DNA from: Paramoeba atlantica
Lineage: Eukaryota; Discosea
Length of the DNA: 64,000 nucleotides
Assembly: GCA_977017575.1 (NCBI GenBank)
Contig: CDRNVI010000155.1
Location: forward strand, 1 to 64,000
Direction: 5' to 3'
Part shown: positions 31,975-43,709 of the stretch, one piece after another
Position numbering within the stretch: position 1 is the stretch's first letter
Layout of the letters: each line of letters opens with the position of its first letter
Notes under the pieces: generated by a model
Told to the model about the DNA's origin: nothing
Database searches by the model: none
Seen by the model: the letters and a program-made list of their open reading frames with translations, nothing else
Program-made: the position numbers and the translations under genes

Positions 31975-34900
31975 CAGATGGAGGAGGGTTTAATAAAAAG
32001 GATGGTGGAATTGAATTGACGTTCAGTCGAGGGGACAAGGATTGGGAGAGAGGGAACCGTTATATGAAACCAATTGTCAATTTTCTGACTGAGAAATGTG
32101 GATCTCTGGAAAAAGAGATGCGGAAGATTTACGAAATGTTTGACAAGGTTTTTTTTGAATTTTTTATCTTTTTAATTTTTTATCTTTTTATCTATTTGTA
32201 TTTCTTTTTCTGGTTTATTTTTTTTTAAAGTTTTTTTTTTGGTTTTGATGATTTTTAAATTTTTTCTTCTTTTTTTTTTTTTTGAAACAACCATTTTAAA
32301 TTTGAAGTTAAAATTCAAACTTTGTGAAAAAAAAACTCTTTCTCTTCCTCTCTTTTCCCACAGAAAAAAATTCAATGTTCGGATGGCGTGGAACGGTGCA
32401 TTGACTTTACTGAGAGTCACATGACATGGTGATGTCATGCATTCTCTTTGGTCATGGCTGTAAATTTTTTAAAAAAAGATCAGTTGGGTCATCATAAATG
32501 TTTCCGATGTACTATCACCAGTGCACATCAAGATTGGGATGATCGTACGAAGGTTATTTTGTTTTGAATATATTCAAACACATTCATATAATTTTAAACA
32601 AACATTTAATTAATTTTATGTTTTGCATATTTGTTAAAAAAATAGCACCATTTTAACGGGTCAATCAATGGGGATGAAACATCTCTCAATATATTTCGTT
32701 CCTTTATCGAGAAAGATGAAGATGAGTTTGCCTTTACTGAGCAGAATTTTACGAATAGCCAAAATTGGTGGACTCTCCAGGAGAAAAAAGAAGGATTTGC
32801 TCGAGTGAAGAAACTCAAAGATGAGGGGAAACCCAAAGCCACGATAAAGCAAGCAAAAATTGATACAGGAATGAGACACCTTCCAATGACCCCTTCAGAA
32901 CCATGGAACCACAATTTGGAAGTAATCCACTTTCTTGTTGGGATCACATCGGGGGTGGTAAAACTTTTTCTGCGATGTGGACTCCAGGTATTTTTTTTTT
33001 AATAGATGTTGAAAAAAATGTAGATGGTTTTTTAATTTCTTTTTCAATTTTTTTATTTTCTTTTTTGATTTAATTTTATTTTCTTTTTTTGAGGATATAC
33101 CCAAAATAATTTTTTTTTTATTTTATCACCTCAGAGGATCTCAAATTTGATTGTGCTATCGGGGATGCGTTTAAACGTGCTGCAGATGTTCCAATTGCAC
33201 CATTATAACGTGAAAGCAACAACACAGAAACCTCTTTGGAAGAGAATCAAAGCTTGCAAACTCAATCGGGTCCAATGGATCAAAATTTTAAGAAGCTTTT
33301 TTCGGCAAAAAGGTTTTTTTGTTTTTTTTTTTTACTTCCCCCCCCCCCAACCATCCATCTGTTTATTGTTCTCCCACTCTCTTTCAAAAAAAGAGGGGGG
33401 GGAGGTAGGACTTCTTTTCTATTCTATAAATTTTAGTTCCTTCCTCCTCCTGAACAACAATCAAAAAGGGAAACAAGAACAAAAAAATTTTGACCAACTA
33501 GTTTCTATGGCCAAAGAAGAATGTCCCAATACATCTTGCAATGAAATGGGAGTACTTCATGATGACGAAAAACCTCTAAGGACTCAGAACTGTTCTCTAA
33601 GTATTTTTTTCTTTGTCTCTTTTTTCTTAAGCTTTTTATTTTTTAAAATTTTTTCATAATACAACCCTAAACCTTTCAGGTTTGGATGGAGGAATTGTTG
33701 ATCTTTTGCTCTCTCGGCCTGGATCAAATGGTCTTTCTAATGAAACACAGAAGGCACAGTATGATTTTCTATGCCTCACATACGATATTCTCCGTTACTC
33801 TGCACTTCCCTGTAAACTACCAGATGAAGAGGTTAATTACGTCCGAAAATGTACTCTCCAGTGGGGAAGGTTATTCAACAAATCTGGGTTCAACAAAAGT
33901 TCTTGGACATTTTATTTTCATGTCCTCCATGACCACTTGCATTGGGAATTATTCCGGTTTTTTTTTTTCAAGAACTTTTTTATTCTCTCATTTTTATTCT
34001 CTCATTTTTTATTCTCTCATTTTTATTCTCTCATTTTTTTATTCTCTAATTTTTTTTTTGTCTCTTCCTCCACACAATTCCCACAAAAACACAAACGTCA
34101 CACAATTGGTTGACACCACCATCAACCCCACCAACCAAACATCTATTTTTCTCTTCTCTTTCTCTCTTTTCTTTCTCTGCTCACCCCCCCCCCCTCCCCA
34201 GACTCACCCCTCTCTTCTTTTTTTTTATTTTAGATATCCACTCCCAAGACGAGGATCATGGGTAGTTGAGACGTTTTTCAAGCTCACAAAACGATATTGT
34301 TCTTCAGCACAACCTTTTGGAAACCCACCACGAAATCAAACCAAGGAGTCAATAGCATCATTCCGGACTCTATCACATCTCAACCTTACGGGTGTTGTAA
34401 AACGCAGAGTTGGAAATGCAGAACTTTCAGCTCTGGAATGGAAAAGTCAAAAAAAAGGGGGTGGATTTGTTAGAGGTTTTTGTTTATTATTATTTTGAAA
34501 AGTTAGTAACTTTGTTTTTTGGAAGAAAGATATTCTCAGTGTTCTCAGTTCTCTCAGTTCTCTCAGTTCTCAGTAGAAAATTAATTTTATTATTTTCTCT
34601 TTTTCTTTTATTGTTTCCTTTTCTTTATTTTTAATTTTTTGATTATCTTTTTTTCAAAAGTGTGGTTTTGTGAGTGTTTTTTTAACTCTTCTCTTGCCAC
34701 ATTCACACTCATATATTTTTTTTCACAACAAAAAAGGTCAGGTTCTTTCTGCTGGAACTCCACAAACTGAAACCCTTCCACCACGAACTGATTTCGATTT
34801 CTTTGACCCACAGGGTCACTTACCAACATCGTCCATCCCAAAGGCACCTCCTCGGGCTTATGATCCTTTTCTTTCCAAAAAAAGGATTGCTTCAAACACC

Positions 34901-36560
34901 ACCACACCACAAAAAGGAGGCTCTTCTTCTGCATCATCAGGCTCTTCTTCTTCCTCTTCCCCTCCATTCTTATTTCAGGACTGGCCTGCTTTGTTTAGTA
35001 AGAAAAGAAAAGGTATCCTTTTTTTTTCAAAAATTTCTTTTTCAGAACTAATAATTGCTTTTTTTTTCTTCTTCTTTTTTTTTTTTCTTACTCCTCTTTT
35101 CTTTCTTCTCCTTCAACTTGTTTCACTCTCCAAGTCTCCCACACTTTTTACATACTCTGATTTTTATTCCTTCTCTCCAAAATAGGCCGGACCCACCAAG
35201 CAACAAAAAGAGAGAAACCTCAGAGAAAAAAGACTCTTTTTCTTCCATTGGGTGATGATGACAAAGTGAAACGAAGGGGAAGATGACAACATCCCCACCA
35301 GCAGGACAACTCCAACCCCAACCCCACCCCAGCAGTGGTGGGAGTGACATTTCTGCCATTGAGACTTCCCTTATTGACAAACAAAAAGCACTTCAAATTC
35401 TTTCACGAAGTGAGTGGATCAACGATATGACATCATAAATTTTTATTGTCAACATACGATTGGCTCCGAAAACTTTGTTTGTTTTTTTTTTTTCCTTTCT
35501 GTTTCTCCTTTTTTTTTTTTGATACTCCGACAAGAAACTTTATTCATCTTTTTTCTCCTCTTTCTAGAATGTAGACGATCTTTGCTACTGCTATTCCTCA
35601 CTACTTCTCACATGTCTTGAATCCAAAACAAAAGCTCCTGAACAGCGAGCATGGAAACCAGAATAAATGGCTCAATATTATATCCTCCCCTACAACATTC
35701 CAAATTGTCATTGGGCTCTTTATATTCTTTCCCATTCTGAAAAGAAATTGTGGTACTTGGATTCATACCAAACCAGTTTTTCTGTGAAGCAAAACGTTGT
35801 TTCTTGTATCGAGAGGTACTTTTCGGTTGTGAGCTTGTTAGAAGTCATCACACCCAAAGTTCCCCAGCAACAAGACGCTGTCAATCGTGGGATTTTTTTG
35901 TTGAGTTTTGTGGAGAAGTTCCTGCAGTGTGAGGACAAGCAGTGTTATTGGGAGAGTATTGAAAATGAAGTAATTGATCCCAGTCAAAAACGAAAAGAAA
36001 TCCATTCTCTCATCCTCCAGAAATCTCTCACCATTCCAAGAGATATCTCTTCTTCCACCACCGATGATGACGAAAGAGAGGGGGGAAGAGAGAAGTTGGG
36101 TGGGTCATTTGATATCTCGATTGGTTTTTGGTGGTCTGGTGTGTCAAAACCTTCCTTGTGATAATAATAATCCTTTCACAAGATCCTTCTTATTTTTCAT
36201 AAATTTTTCTTGTTGTTCCCCAAACACAATTCTTTTTATTTTTCTGCCCTCAAGAATCAAATTTGACCTCTTCAGTCCATTTTCTTCACAAACTGGAACA
36301 ACTTAATTTCCAGCCAGAATTTGATTCCTATTCCAACCCTCCACTCAAAAATGAGAGAAAATATCCCCTCTTCCTAAGATAGGGTCTTTTGCTCCCTTTC
36401 CCTTTTGATTCTCAGAAAATACGGTTGAAAAAAATCTCGGGTTCGTGACTTTGTTGTTGGAAAAAACAGTGCCAAAAGAGGAGAATGCTTCTGTTCTGAA
36501 AAAGACCGTGAGAAGAAAAGAGAGAGTTCCCAAGAAGGAGTCGACTTTTTCCGCGGAAGG
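31975..36560 (+). mobile_element. Decayed unit with a transposase-like region and an Ulp1-like protease
   Basis: A chain of plus-strand coding blocks separated by T-rich intron-like gaps. Early blocks (31978-34480) include LTFSRGDKDWERGNRYMKPI and TFYFHVLHDHLHWELF, the latter like a region of insertion-domain DDE transposases. A Ser-rich linker (34735-35010) is followed by a C48/Ulp1 (SUMO protease) fold: SEWIND near 35412, NCHWALYILS near 35710, WYLDSYQ near 35755, and PQQQDAVNRGIFLLSF near 35870. The catalytic Cys expected just before GIF is Arg, and the frame breaks near 35430. Stops also occur earlier. Ulp1 genes are common passengers of plant-type MULE and CACTA transposons. I cannot name the family or find inverted repeats at the ends. 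Confidence 0.4.
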
Positions 36561-36725
36561 GATGATCGAATTGTGCTGATCGAATATATTTGTGCTTTAC
36601 TTTATTTAGATAATGAATTCTTTATTTAGATATTGATCAAATTCGGCGAATATCGCTGGGCGTCCCAGTTTTTTCATGGTCGGGACTTAACCATCCTAAA
36701 ATTAAATGAAAGTCGGATTTTGAAT

Positions 36726-36750
36726 GCAAAGCGTCCCTCGGACGTTTTGC
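36726..36750 (+). promoter_or_regulatory. Short perfect-loop hairpin upstream of the OpuAC receptor
   Basis: GCAAAGCGTCC and GGACGTTTTGC form an 11-bp stem with one mismatch (G-T in RNA) and a 3-base loop. It lies about 40 bases before the ATG at 36791, in a region with few other features. It could be a 5' UTR structure or a protein-binding palindrome, or chance. Confidence 0.35.
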
Positions 36751-36790
36751 TTTTGGATTAATTTTTTGCGAAGATATTTTGTCCAGGAAA

Positions 36791-39700
36791 ATGTTTGATC
36801 GTTGTATTTTGCTCGTTTTTTTTGTTGCCATCACGACTGCTCAAGTCGAAACCATTGAAGGCAAAGGCCCTTGTTTGGATAATCCTGTACCCGTCACGAA
36901 AAAGCCTGTTGCAAAACTTGATTATTCGGGTTGGGAAGGTAGTTTGATCAATGCCTATGTGGCCGCCATTTTGTTGCGGGAGAGTGGTGGTTTCAATGTC
37001 GAGCTAGGCACAGGACCAGGTGTTTATGACTGGTTAGGAATTGCTGAGGGAAGAAAGGATGTGAATTTGGAGGTATGGACTCACACTGAAACTGAGATTC
37101 CTCCATCAATTTGGTTTGAAAATCGATCGTTGGTTTCGGCTGGGGCGCTTGGGGTGATTGGGAGGAGTGGTTGGTATATGTCGAAGTTTGCGATTGACCA
37201 GAAGCACGATTTTGCTTCTTATCGGGGTTTTCTTGAGTTTGTATTTTTTTTTTGTTGTTGTTGAGTTTGAGTTTTGTTGTCTCTCATTCCCCTCTCTTCT
37301 CAGTTGTGCTAATGTTGCCGGGTTGGACACGAATGTGACGGAGGGGAACAAGGGACATTTCGCAGGTCTTTTTTTCCTTCCCTCTCCCTTCCTCCTCTTC
37401 CCTTTCCTTCCCCTTCCCACATCCTCATTAATTTGGCACAATACAGCCGCAAACCCGGATTGGCCCGACACCCAAACCAATGCCCAAATCATTGAGAATC
37501 TCGGTTTATGTTTGGAGATGGTGAACTACCTTTCCATCTCCGATTATCTTGATATTCTGTGGCCTGAGAAAGTAGAGGCCAGAGAACCTTTTCTGTTTTA
37601 TTACTGGGAACCCACTGCCATATTTGCTCGGTGATCTCTCTCTCTTCTTAAATTTTTTTCTTCTTGAATTCTCTCTTCTTGCTTGAATTCTCTCTTCTTG
37701 CTTGAATTCTCTCTTCTTGAATTCTCTCTTCCTGAATTCTCTCCTCTCTCCTCTCTCCTCTCTTTTCTCTTCTCTTCTCTTCTCTTCTCTTCTCTTCTCT
37801 TCTCTTCTCTTTCTTGAATTCTCTGAATCTCCCCCTCTCCCCCATCTTCACTCAGGTACAAATACATAAACACATCAAATGCTGATGACTATCGTTTGGA
37901 TCGTGTTTCTCTCCCCCGTCGCTCCCCCGATTGTTCAGAACTGGTTTTGTTTTCTCTTTCTCTCCCCTTCTCCCCTCTCATCCCCACAAAGTGTTCTCAT
38001 TCCTCTACAACGCCCGTCCACAAACTCACCACCCTTTTTCTATTGTAGTGGGACAAGGGGTTCAACTGTGATTTCGAATCAAACGTCGTCATAAAGGTCA
38101 TGTCCAACCGCCGAGATCTCGATCCTGAACTCCAACATTTTTACAAATCATTCACAATGCAAAATGAAGACCAAGAGATTTTGCTTGCTGAACTTGCTTA
38201 CACAGGTAACCTCTTCTCTTGAAATCTCTTCGTAACCTCTCTTGGAAACCTAAAGAGTTTTTGTTTTAATTTTTTATTTTCAGAAGATACAACCTTCTAC
38301 AGCTCCGCATGCAAATGGGTGCAACAAAATGAGGCAAAGTGGAAAAAATGGTTCTGGGAATGTCCCAATGATTGTTTCCAGCAAGGTAAGAAAGGAGGGC
38401 GGAAAGAGGGAAAGGGGGGATCTTTCTATATTTTGCCTCATTCTTACCTCTTCCTCCCTTCTCTTTGTTGCTCTCTTTGTTGCTCTCTTTGTTGCTCTCT
38501 TTGTTCTGTTTTATTTTTTTTTGTTGTGTTGTGGTTGTGGTGTGTATTGCATTTGTGTCATAGGGATATGTGAGAATGGAACGTGCGTCTGTTTGCAAGG
38601 CTTTGAGGGAGAATTTTGTGCGTCAAAGATTGAAAATGAGTCTCCTTTTTTTTTCTTCTTTCTTTCTCTACCTCTCTGCTCTCTTTTTCTTCCTTCTTTC
38701 TTCTTTCTTTCTTCTTTCTTTCTTCTTTCTTTCGTCTTCTTTCTTCTTCCTTTCGTCTTCCTTCTTTCCTTCTTTCTTCTCACAGTTCAATCCTAGGTTT
38801 CTGGTCTGTTCAAATGGGACAAAATTTACAGATTTCACTGGACTTGTTGTTGCTCCAGATCTCAAAGACGACCCTCTCTTTATCAAATATGAACTTGGTT
38901 TGTTTTCTCAGAATCTACCCTTCTTAGAACTCTTCCCTGACTTCTTTCCCTCAGTTTGTGATGAAATTATTGATTGTGATAACTGGGAGGATGAGGAGGG
39001 ATGTTCTCCAAGTCTTCCAGTGGGAATCATTGTTTTTGCAGTTCTGATCTCTCTAACATGCTTGTTCGTTATTGTTTCGCTGGTGGTCCTGTTAATGAAG
39101 CAGGCTCGAGGGCGTGTTCGCGCAGCTGGTATTGACTTCATAATACAGATTCATATTGGTACCTTTTGGGGGTTAACGAGGTCTATTCTCTTCCCTTTCC
39201 CCCTTTCCCTTCTTTTTCTTTTTCTATCCCTTTTAACACCACACCACAGTTGCTTCCTCTTCTTTGGAAAAGCCTCCGACGTGAAGTGTGGGATGATGCC
39301 ATGGTGGATTGCCGTCCCCTCAGGAGTTGTCATTGCCTCCCTTGTCTCCAAGCAATATAGGGTTTGGAAGTTGTTCCTACACAGAGGTTTCTTCAGTAGG
39401 GTTTCCACCCACCGATTGAAGGCCATCACGGTTATTGTCATGGCGATCGATTGTATTGTCTTGATCATTTGGAGTGCCATCGATCTCCCAGAAGAGGGTC
39501 TTCGGAAAGTGAATGGAGAGGACCATGCGGTTTGTGTTGCAGATCATTTCTTGCCCTTCTTTCTTGTCTTGATCATTTTCAAATTTGTGATCATTTTTGT
39601 GAGTGCTGTCCTTGCATGGAAATCACGAGAGGTACCCTCCGCATTCTCTGAAGCAAAACACATTGGCTTTGCGTTGTACAATGCTGTGTTCTTGATGGTC

Positions 39701-39943
39701 GTCTTCATCCCCATTATCTTGGCATTAAAGGACCACCCGTTCTTGTTGTGGGTGTTGACTGTATTGGGTCTGTGGTTGTGGTTCTTCACCATTTTTCTCC
39801 TTGTCATTGGTTTTGTTCATGTTGGGTTATTTAAGGATAGAAACAAGTCTGAGGATGACAAGAATCAGCTTCCTGTTTCTCACCTGGGTTCCTCCTCCTC
39901 CCGTTCCAAGGGAACATCATCAGTGGAGCCAATGGATGATTGA
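36791..39943 (+). CDS. OpuAC-like solute-binding / EGF / LDLa / class C GPCR fusion (10 exons)
   Basis: Exons 36791-37236, 37304-37365, 37447-37630, 37856-37943, 38049-38205, 38284-38385, 38564-38621, 38797-38897, 38955-39180 and 39250-39943 join in one frame (705 residues). A signal peptide (1-17) leads a domain (about 45-330) like OpuAC/glycine-betaine binding proteins: GWEGSLINAYVAAILL, a YDWLGIAEGRKDVNLEVW segment, and FLFYYWEPTAIF. One EGF-like hook (GICENGTCVCLQGFEG) and an LDLa-like stretch (VCDEIIDCDNWEDEEGC) follow. Seven helices start near 422; the REVPSAFSEAKHIGFALYN block is a class C GPCR helix 6-7 signature. The tail is Ser-rich and ends PMDD. It should be a plasma-membrane receptor. 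Betaine, choline or a related quaternary amine is a reasonable ligand guess from the fold, not shown. Confidence 0.8.
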
Positions 39944-40054
39944 GTGCTTTTCCCATTTCGGTCCCGTTTTTCTTTCTGTTTTATTTTCCTTTTTCTTATT
40001 TTTGCTCAAAAATAAATTATTGGGTTGAAAAAAAATAGTATGTGGTGAGACTTT

Positions 40055-41141
40055 TGCATATGATCAATGTGCACTACTTTGAAGACACTTGGCTCTCTGC
40101 TCTATTTGTTTGATCCAACTCTTGATCTCCTCCAAGTCAATTCCCAATCTCCTTCAAGTCAACCCTTGGTCTCTTCCAAGTCAACCTTCTGTGAACCCAA
40201 ATAAAGAACACCATTGATGATGTCATCAAAAAGTTTCTCACCTTTTCATGAGACTCCTGAGGACTGCTCTTCAGTTGTCCATTCAACATATTTCTGACAC
40301 ACCTTCTTTAGTCTGTACCAAAGTAGACATGTTCATTGGCAATGCTGGTTTTGATTTTTGGAACTCATGCTCACTTTTGATACTGAGATTGAACATTTGT
40401 TCTTTGAATTGAAACAACAAACAGTGCCTTGTTTTTGTGAACAAACATTCTGGTGAGGTTTTTTCCTGGAGGCCAGGTTTCCTCACAACAACTGATCTTC
40501 TATTTTCTTATCTTGTCAGGTCCATTGATGAAAGTGATGCTTTTTTGAAGATTAATCTTGATGATGATCATGCTTCTGTTATTATCATTCAAAAGAACCA
40601 ATTGATAGCTCTGATGATGATATTAGCTTTGAGGATGACCATGAAGTTAATATAGAATACAAAAACCTGACTCTATTGCACAGAAGCTCTGTGCTCTGAA
40701 CATGTCTACTTTGGTACAGACTAAAGAAGGTGTGTCAGAAATATGTTGAATGGACAACTGAAGAGTGGTCCTCAGAAGTCTCATGAAAAAGCAAGAAACT
40801 TCCTGATGACATCATCAATGGTGTTCTTTATTTGGATTCACAGAAGGTTGACTTGGAGGATGAACATGTCTACTTTGGTACAGACTAAAGAAGGCATGTC
40901 AGAAATATGTTGAATGGACAACTGAAGAGTGGTCCTCAGAAGTTTCACAAAAAAGTGAGAAACTTCCTGATGACATCATCAATGGTGTTCTTTATTTAGA
41001 TTCACAGAAGGTTGACTTGGAGGAGACCAAGGGTCGACTTGAAGGAGATTGGGAATTGACTTGGAGAAGATCAAGAGTTGGATCAAACAAATAGAGCAGA
41101 GAGCCAAGTGTCTTCAGAGTAGTGCACATTGCTCATGTGCA
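40055..41141. repeat. Large imperfect palindrome with one arm duplicated
   Basis: Bases 40055-40345 match the reverse complement of 40861-41141 (shared core GTGCACTACT...GACACTTGGCTCTCTGCTC, and TCTGACACACCTTCTTTAG). A second, shorter copy of the right arm lies in tandem at about 40690-40860. The centre (40346-40690) has no clear gene. The layout is that of a foldback element or an inverted duplication of part of a transposon end. Its right edge abuts the relic chromovirus. Confidence 0.65.
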
Positions 41142-41291
41142 CTCTCCCTGCCTGAGAAGTCCTTCGTTTAGAAGAAACGGAGGTGCTCGAAGAAGAGCCC
41201 AAGGAGCTTGAAGAGCTTGAGGACTTGGAAGAGGAAGAAGACTTCTTGGTTGATTTAGAGGTTGATGGTTTGGAGGTTTTCGATGACTTCA

Positions 41292-41337
41292 TTATGGAAT
41301 TTTTGTATGGTGCCAACGTGTCAATATTTGATTGGTT
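41292..41337 (+). repeat. Left terminal inverted repeat of the 7.25-kb element
   Basis: Matches the reverse complement of 48506-48551 at 45 of 46 positions. It includes TGGTGCCAACGTGTC. Divergence between the ends is very low, so the insertion looks fairly recent. Confidence 0.85.
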
Positions 41338-41586
41338 TTGTTTTAATTTAGAAGAAAAAGGGGTTCTTATTTCTAAATACGGGAGAAAAGTTTGAAAAAA
41401 AACCTTGAAATCAAAAAGACATTTGATCCTTTAAAGTGCATAAAAAATTGAATGTACGACTTTTAAAAAAGTGCTTTTTTAATTATAAACTTCAGAGAAC
41501 AATTTAATTTTGAGCAAGCAAAAAGTGGAACCTTTCTCCTTCTTTTGTGGCATCGGTTTTGTTTTTGATTTGTTGAGAGAGTGAAG

Positions 41587-43548
41587 ATGAACGATTTGAT
41601 TTTTGAGTTTGCTCAAGATGAGAATAGTCATGTTCATTTCAAGAAGGAAGAAAAAAGTTGAAAACGAAAACGAAAAAGTGAAAACCAAGGATCAGCTGAA
41701 AAAGTGGAGCAGGAACAAACGATCAAAACCCTCGAAAGAGACTTGTTTTGTGTTTCTTCAACATCAGGTTTCCCCAAGAACCCAGCAAATACCTTCTCAT
41801 CTCATTTTTTCCAAGTTAAGGGGAAGATTGAGGCGATTCAAAACTTTCACAAAACTGCTCGTCATCTTGTTTATCAGGAGCTCGACACTCAAGTTCAATC
41901 GACTCTTAAAAACTTGCGATCTCAAAGTGACAGTTACTCATCTCCATTGAAAGAACGAATTCATTTATTGAATATTGAAATTGAAAACAAAAAAAAGATA
42001 TGTTCTCTTCCTGGGATGTTGTCAGAAGAAGAAAAACAGTGTGAACTACTTGCAATTGCTGAAGACGAAGAGTCAATTTCGTTTTTGAAGGACTTTCTCT
42101 TTGAATTTGAAGCTGAAAATCGATATTTTGGAAGGTATTTGGAAGAAGAGCGAAGATTTTTGGAGAGTGGACAAAATATAAGCAAAAAGGATCAATTGCC
42201 TCCAAACCCACCCCAAACCTTGAATGGACAAAAATGGTTGCTGAATATGATGAAAGCTTTTTGTGGCCACGAAACGTTTGATGGAATGAAATTCCTTGAA
42301 TTGTGGATAAATTACGTCATTTTAAAGTGAGGTTTTTTCGAAACAAAATTTGAGACTGCAATGAATATTGTTGAAACTGTTCTTGATGAATTTGCCAAAA
42401 CTCAAATTCAAAATGAATTGAAGGAAAATAAGTGGGTGCCAGAAAAAGTACGCTCTCAGATTGGGGTTGGGGGGAGGTCTCAACAGAAATGCCACGATGA
42501 ACTTAATCTCTTGCTTTTCTATCGATATTCTAACGAGAATACACAATTTCGAGAAGAGGAAAAACGGTTGGAAGGATTGAACAGTGAGTCATTGCGGGAC
42601 GAATGGAAATCAAACTTTTGTAAGTAAAAGATACCGAAGAACTCAGCTCATTTAATCTTGAGAATTGATTTAATGGCAAAGTGGTGGGCTGACTTTCAAG
42701 ATTTCTCTTCACGTTCATCCTCATCGTTGAACTCACCTTCATCTTCCTTACCCTCCTCATCTTCATCCTCTTCCTCTTCCTCTTCCTCTTCCTCTTCATC
42801 TTCTTCTTCTTCACCTTCCTCTTTCCTTTTGTTGAAATCTCGTCTGGAGGAAGAATATGAGAAAAGCTCCACAAAAGAACGATTTGAGAAGAATCACTCA
42901 TTGAAGACCAAATCATTGAAGTTGCTGGTCTTTGCATTTTCTAAATGCAAAATTCCTTTTCGATTCCGAGTTGGTGATGATGGAAATTGGAAATTGGGGC
43001 GATACACGGGCACTCAAATGCGGCAAGTATTGGAGAATGTCGAAAGAATCTTTTGTTGCAATCCAAATCGACCATCCACAACATCATTGTGGGTTACCTT
43101 TCGAGAATGTTTTCAAATGCTGACAAGTGACCCCCCAAAAGGGTCAAATCGTGAAGCAGTCACCATTAAAAATGAAAAAAAAATTGGTTCTTGGAAGGAA
43201 AGCTTCACGGATTGGGGAGGGGAGATGGGTTCCACCTGGCGAATTTATTTCCACATTCTGGAAGCTCACGCAGCGGATACGTATCGTCAGTTTGGGAATT
43301 TGCGACCTTGGGCAGCAGAAGCTGGGGAGCAGGTCCACTACTTGGATCGTATGCACTTCTATCAGAGTAGCCAACGAGGTTCTGCAAATCTGAACGCTAA
43401 AGTCCTCACAACTGGACTTTGTTTTCGATACAGCCATTCTTTAGCAAATCAATATCAAACCTCTTTGGATATCCCACAAGAAATTCGAGCAACCCAAACG
43501 AATTTAAATCAAAGAAGTGAAGTGGTGACGGACCCAAAATTGATTTGA
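41587..43548 (+). CDS. Unrecognised large protein of the TIR element (possible transposase)
   Basis: Three open blocks (41587 to about 42330, 42361-42627, 42658-43548) follow each other in one reading frame. A GTAAGT donor-like site lies at the second boundary, so short introns are possible; decay is the alternative. The first block is helical and charged (EEEKQCELLAIAEDEE). The third has a Ser run of about 40 residues (42710-42835), then GDDGNWKLGRYTG and TWRIYFHILEAHAADTYRQF. The spacing of the His and Glu residues there (H-x(3)-H ... E-x(3)-H) resembles the last catalytic region of DDE transposases with an insertion domain. That is inference from pattern only. It is the best transposase candidate in the element. 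Confidence 0.45.
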
Positions 43549-43709
43549 GCTGCTCAGGAAGACCTTTTCCTCACATGAATGTACGATCTCGAAACTGAAA
43601 TTTCTTTGAAAGAAGATGGTGATGAGAAATAAAATTTACAAGTTTTTTATCAATTTCACTTCAACCAATTTTTTTGAGGGCTTTGGTTTGTGTGTTGCTT
43701 TCCTTTTAT

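Noticed and set aside
32166-34650. Introns of the Ulp1 unit as an intact host SUMO protease gene
   Set aside because: Stops, a frame break and a lost catalytic Cys make an intact gene unlikely, and the upstream part looks transposon-like.
40055-41141. LTR of the relic chromovirus
   Set aside because: The two arms are inverted, not direct, and no second direct copy is seen at the other side of the relic.
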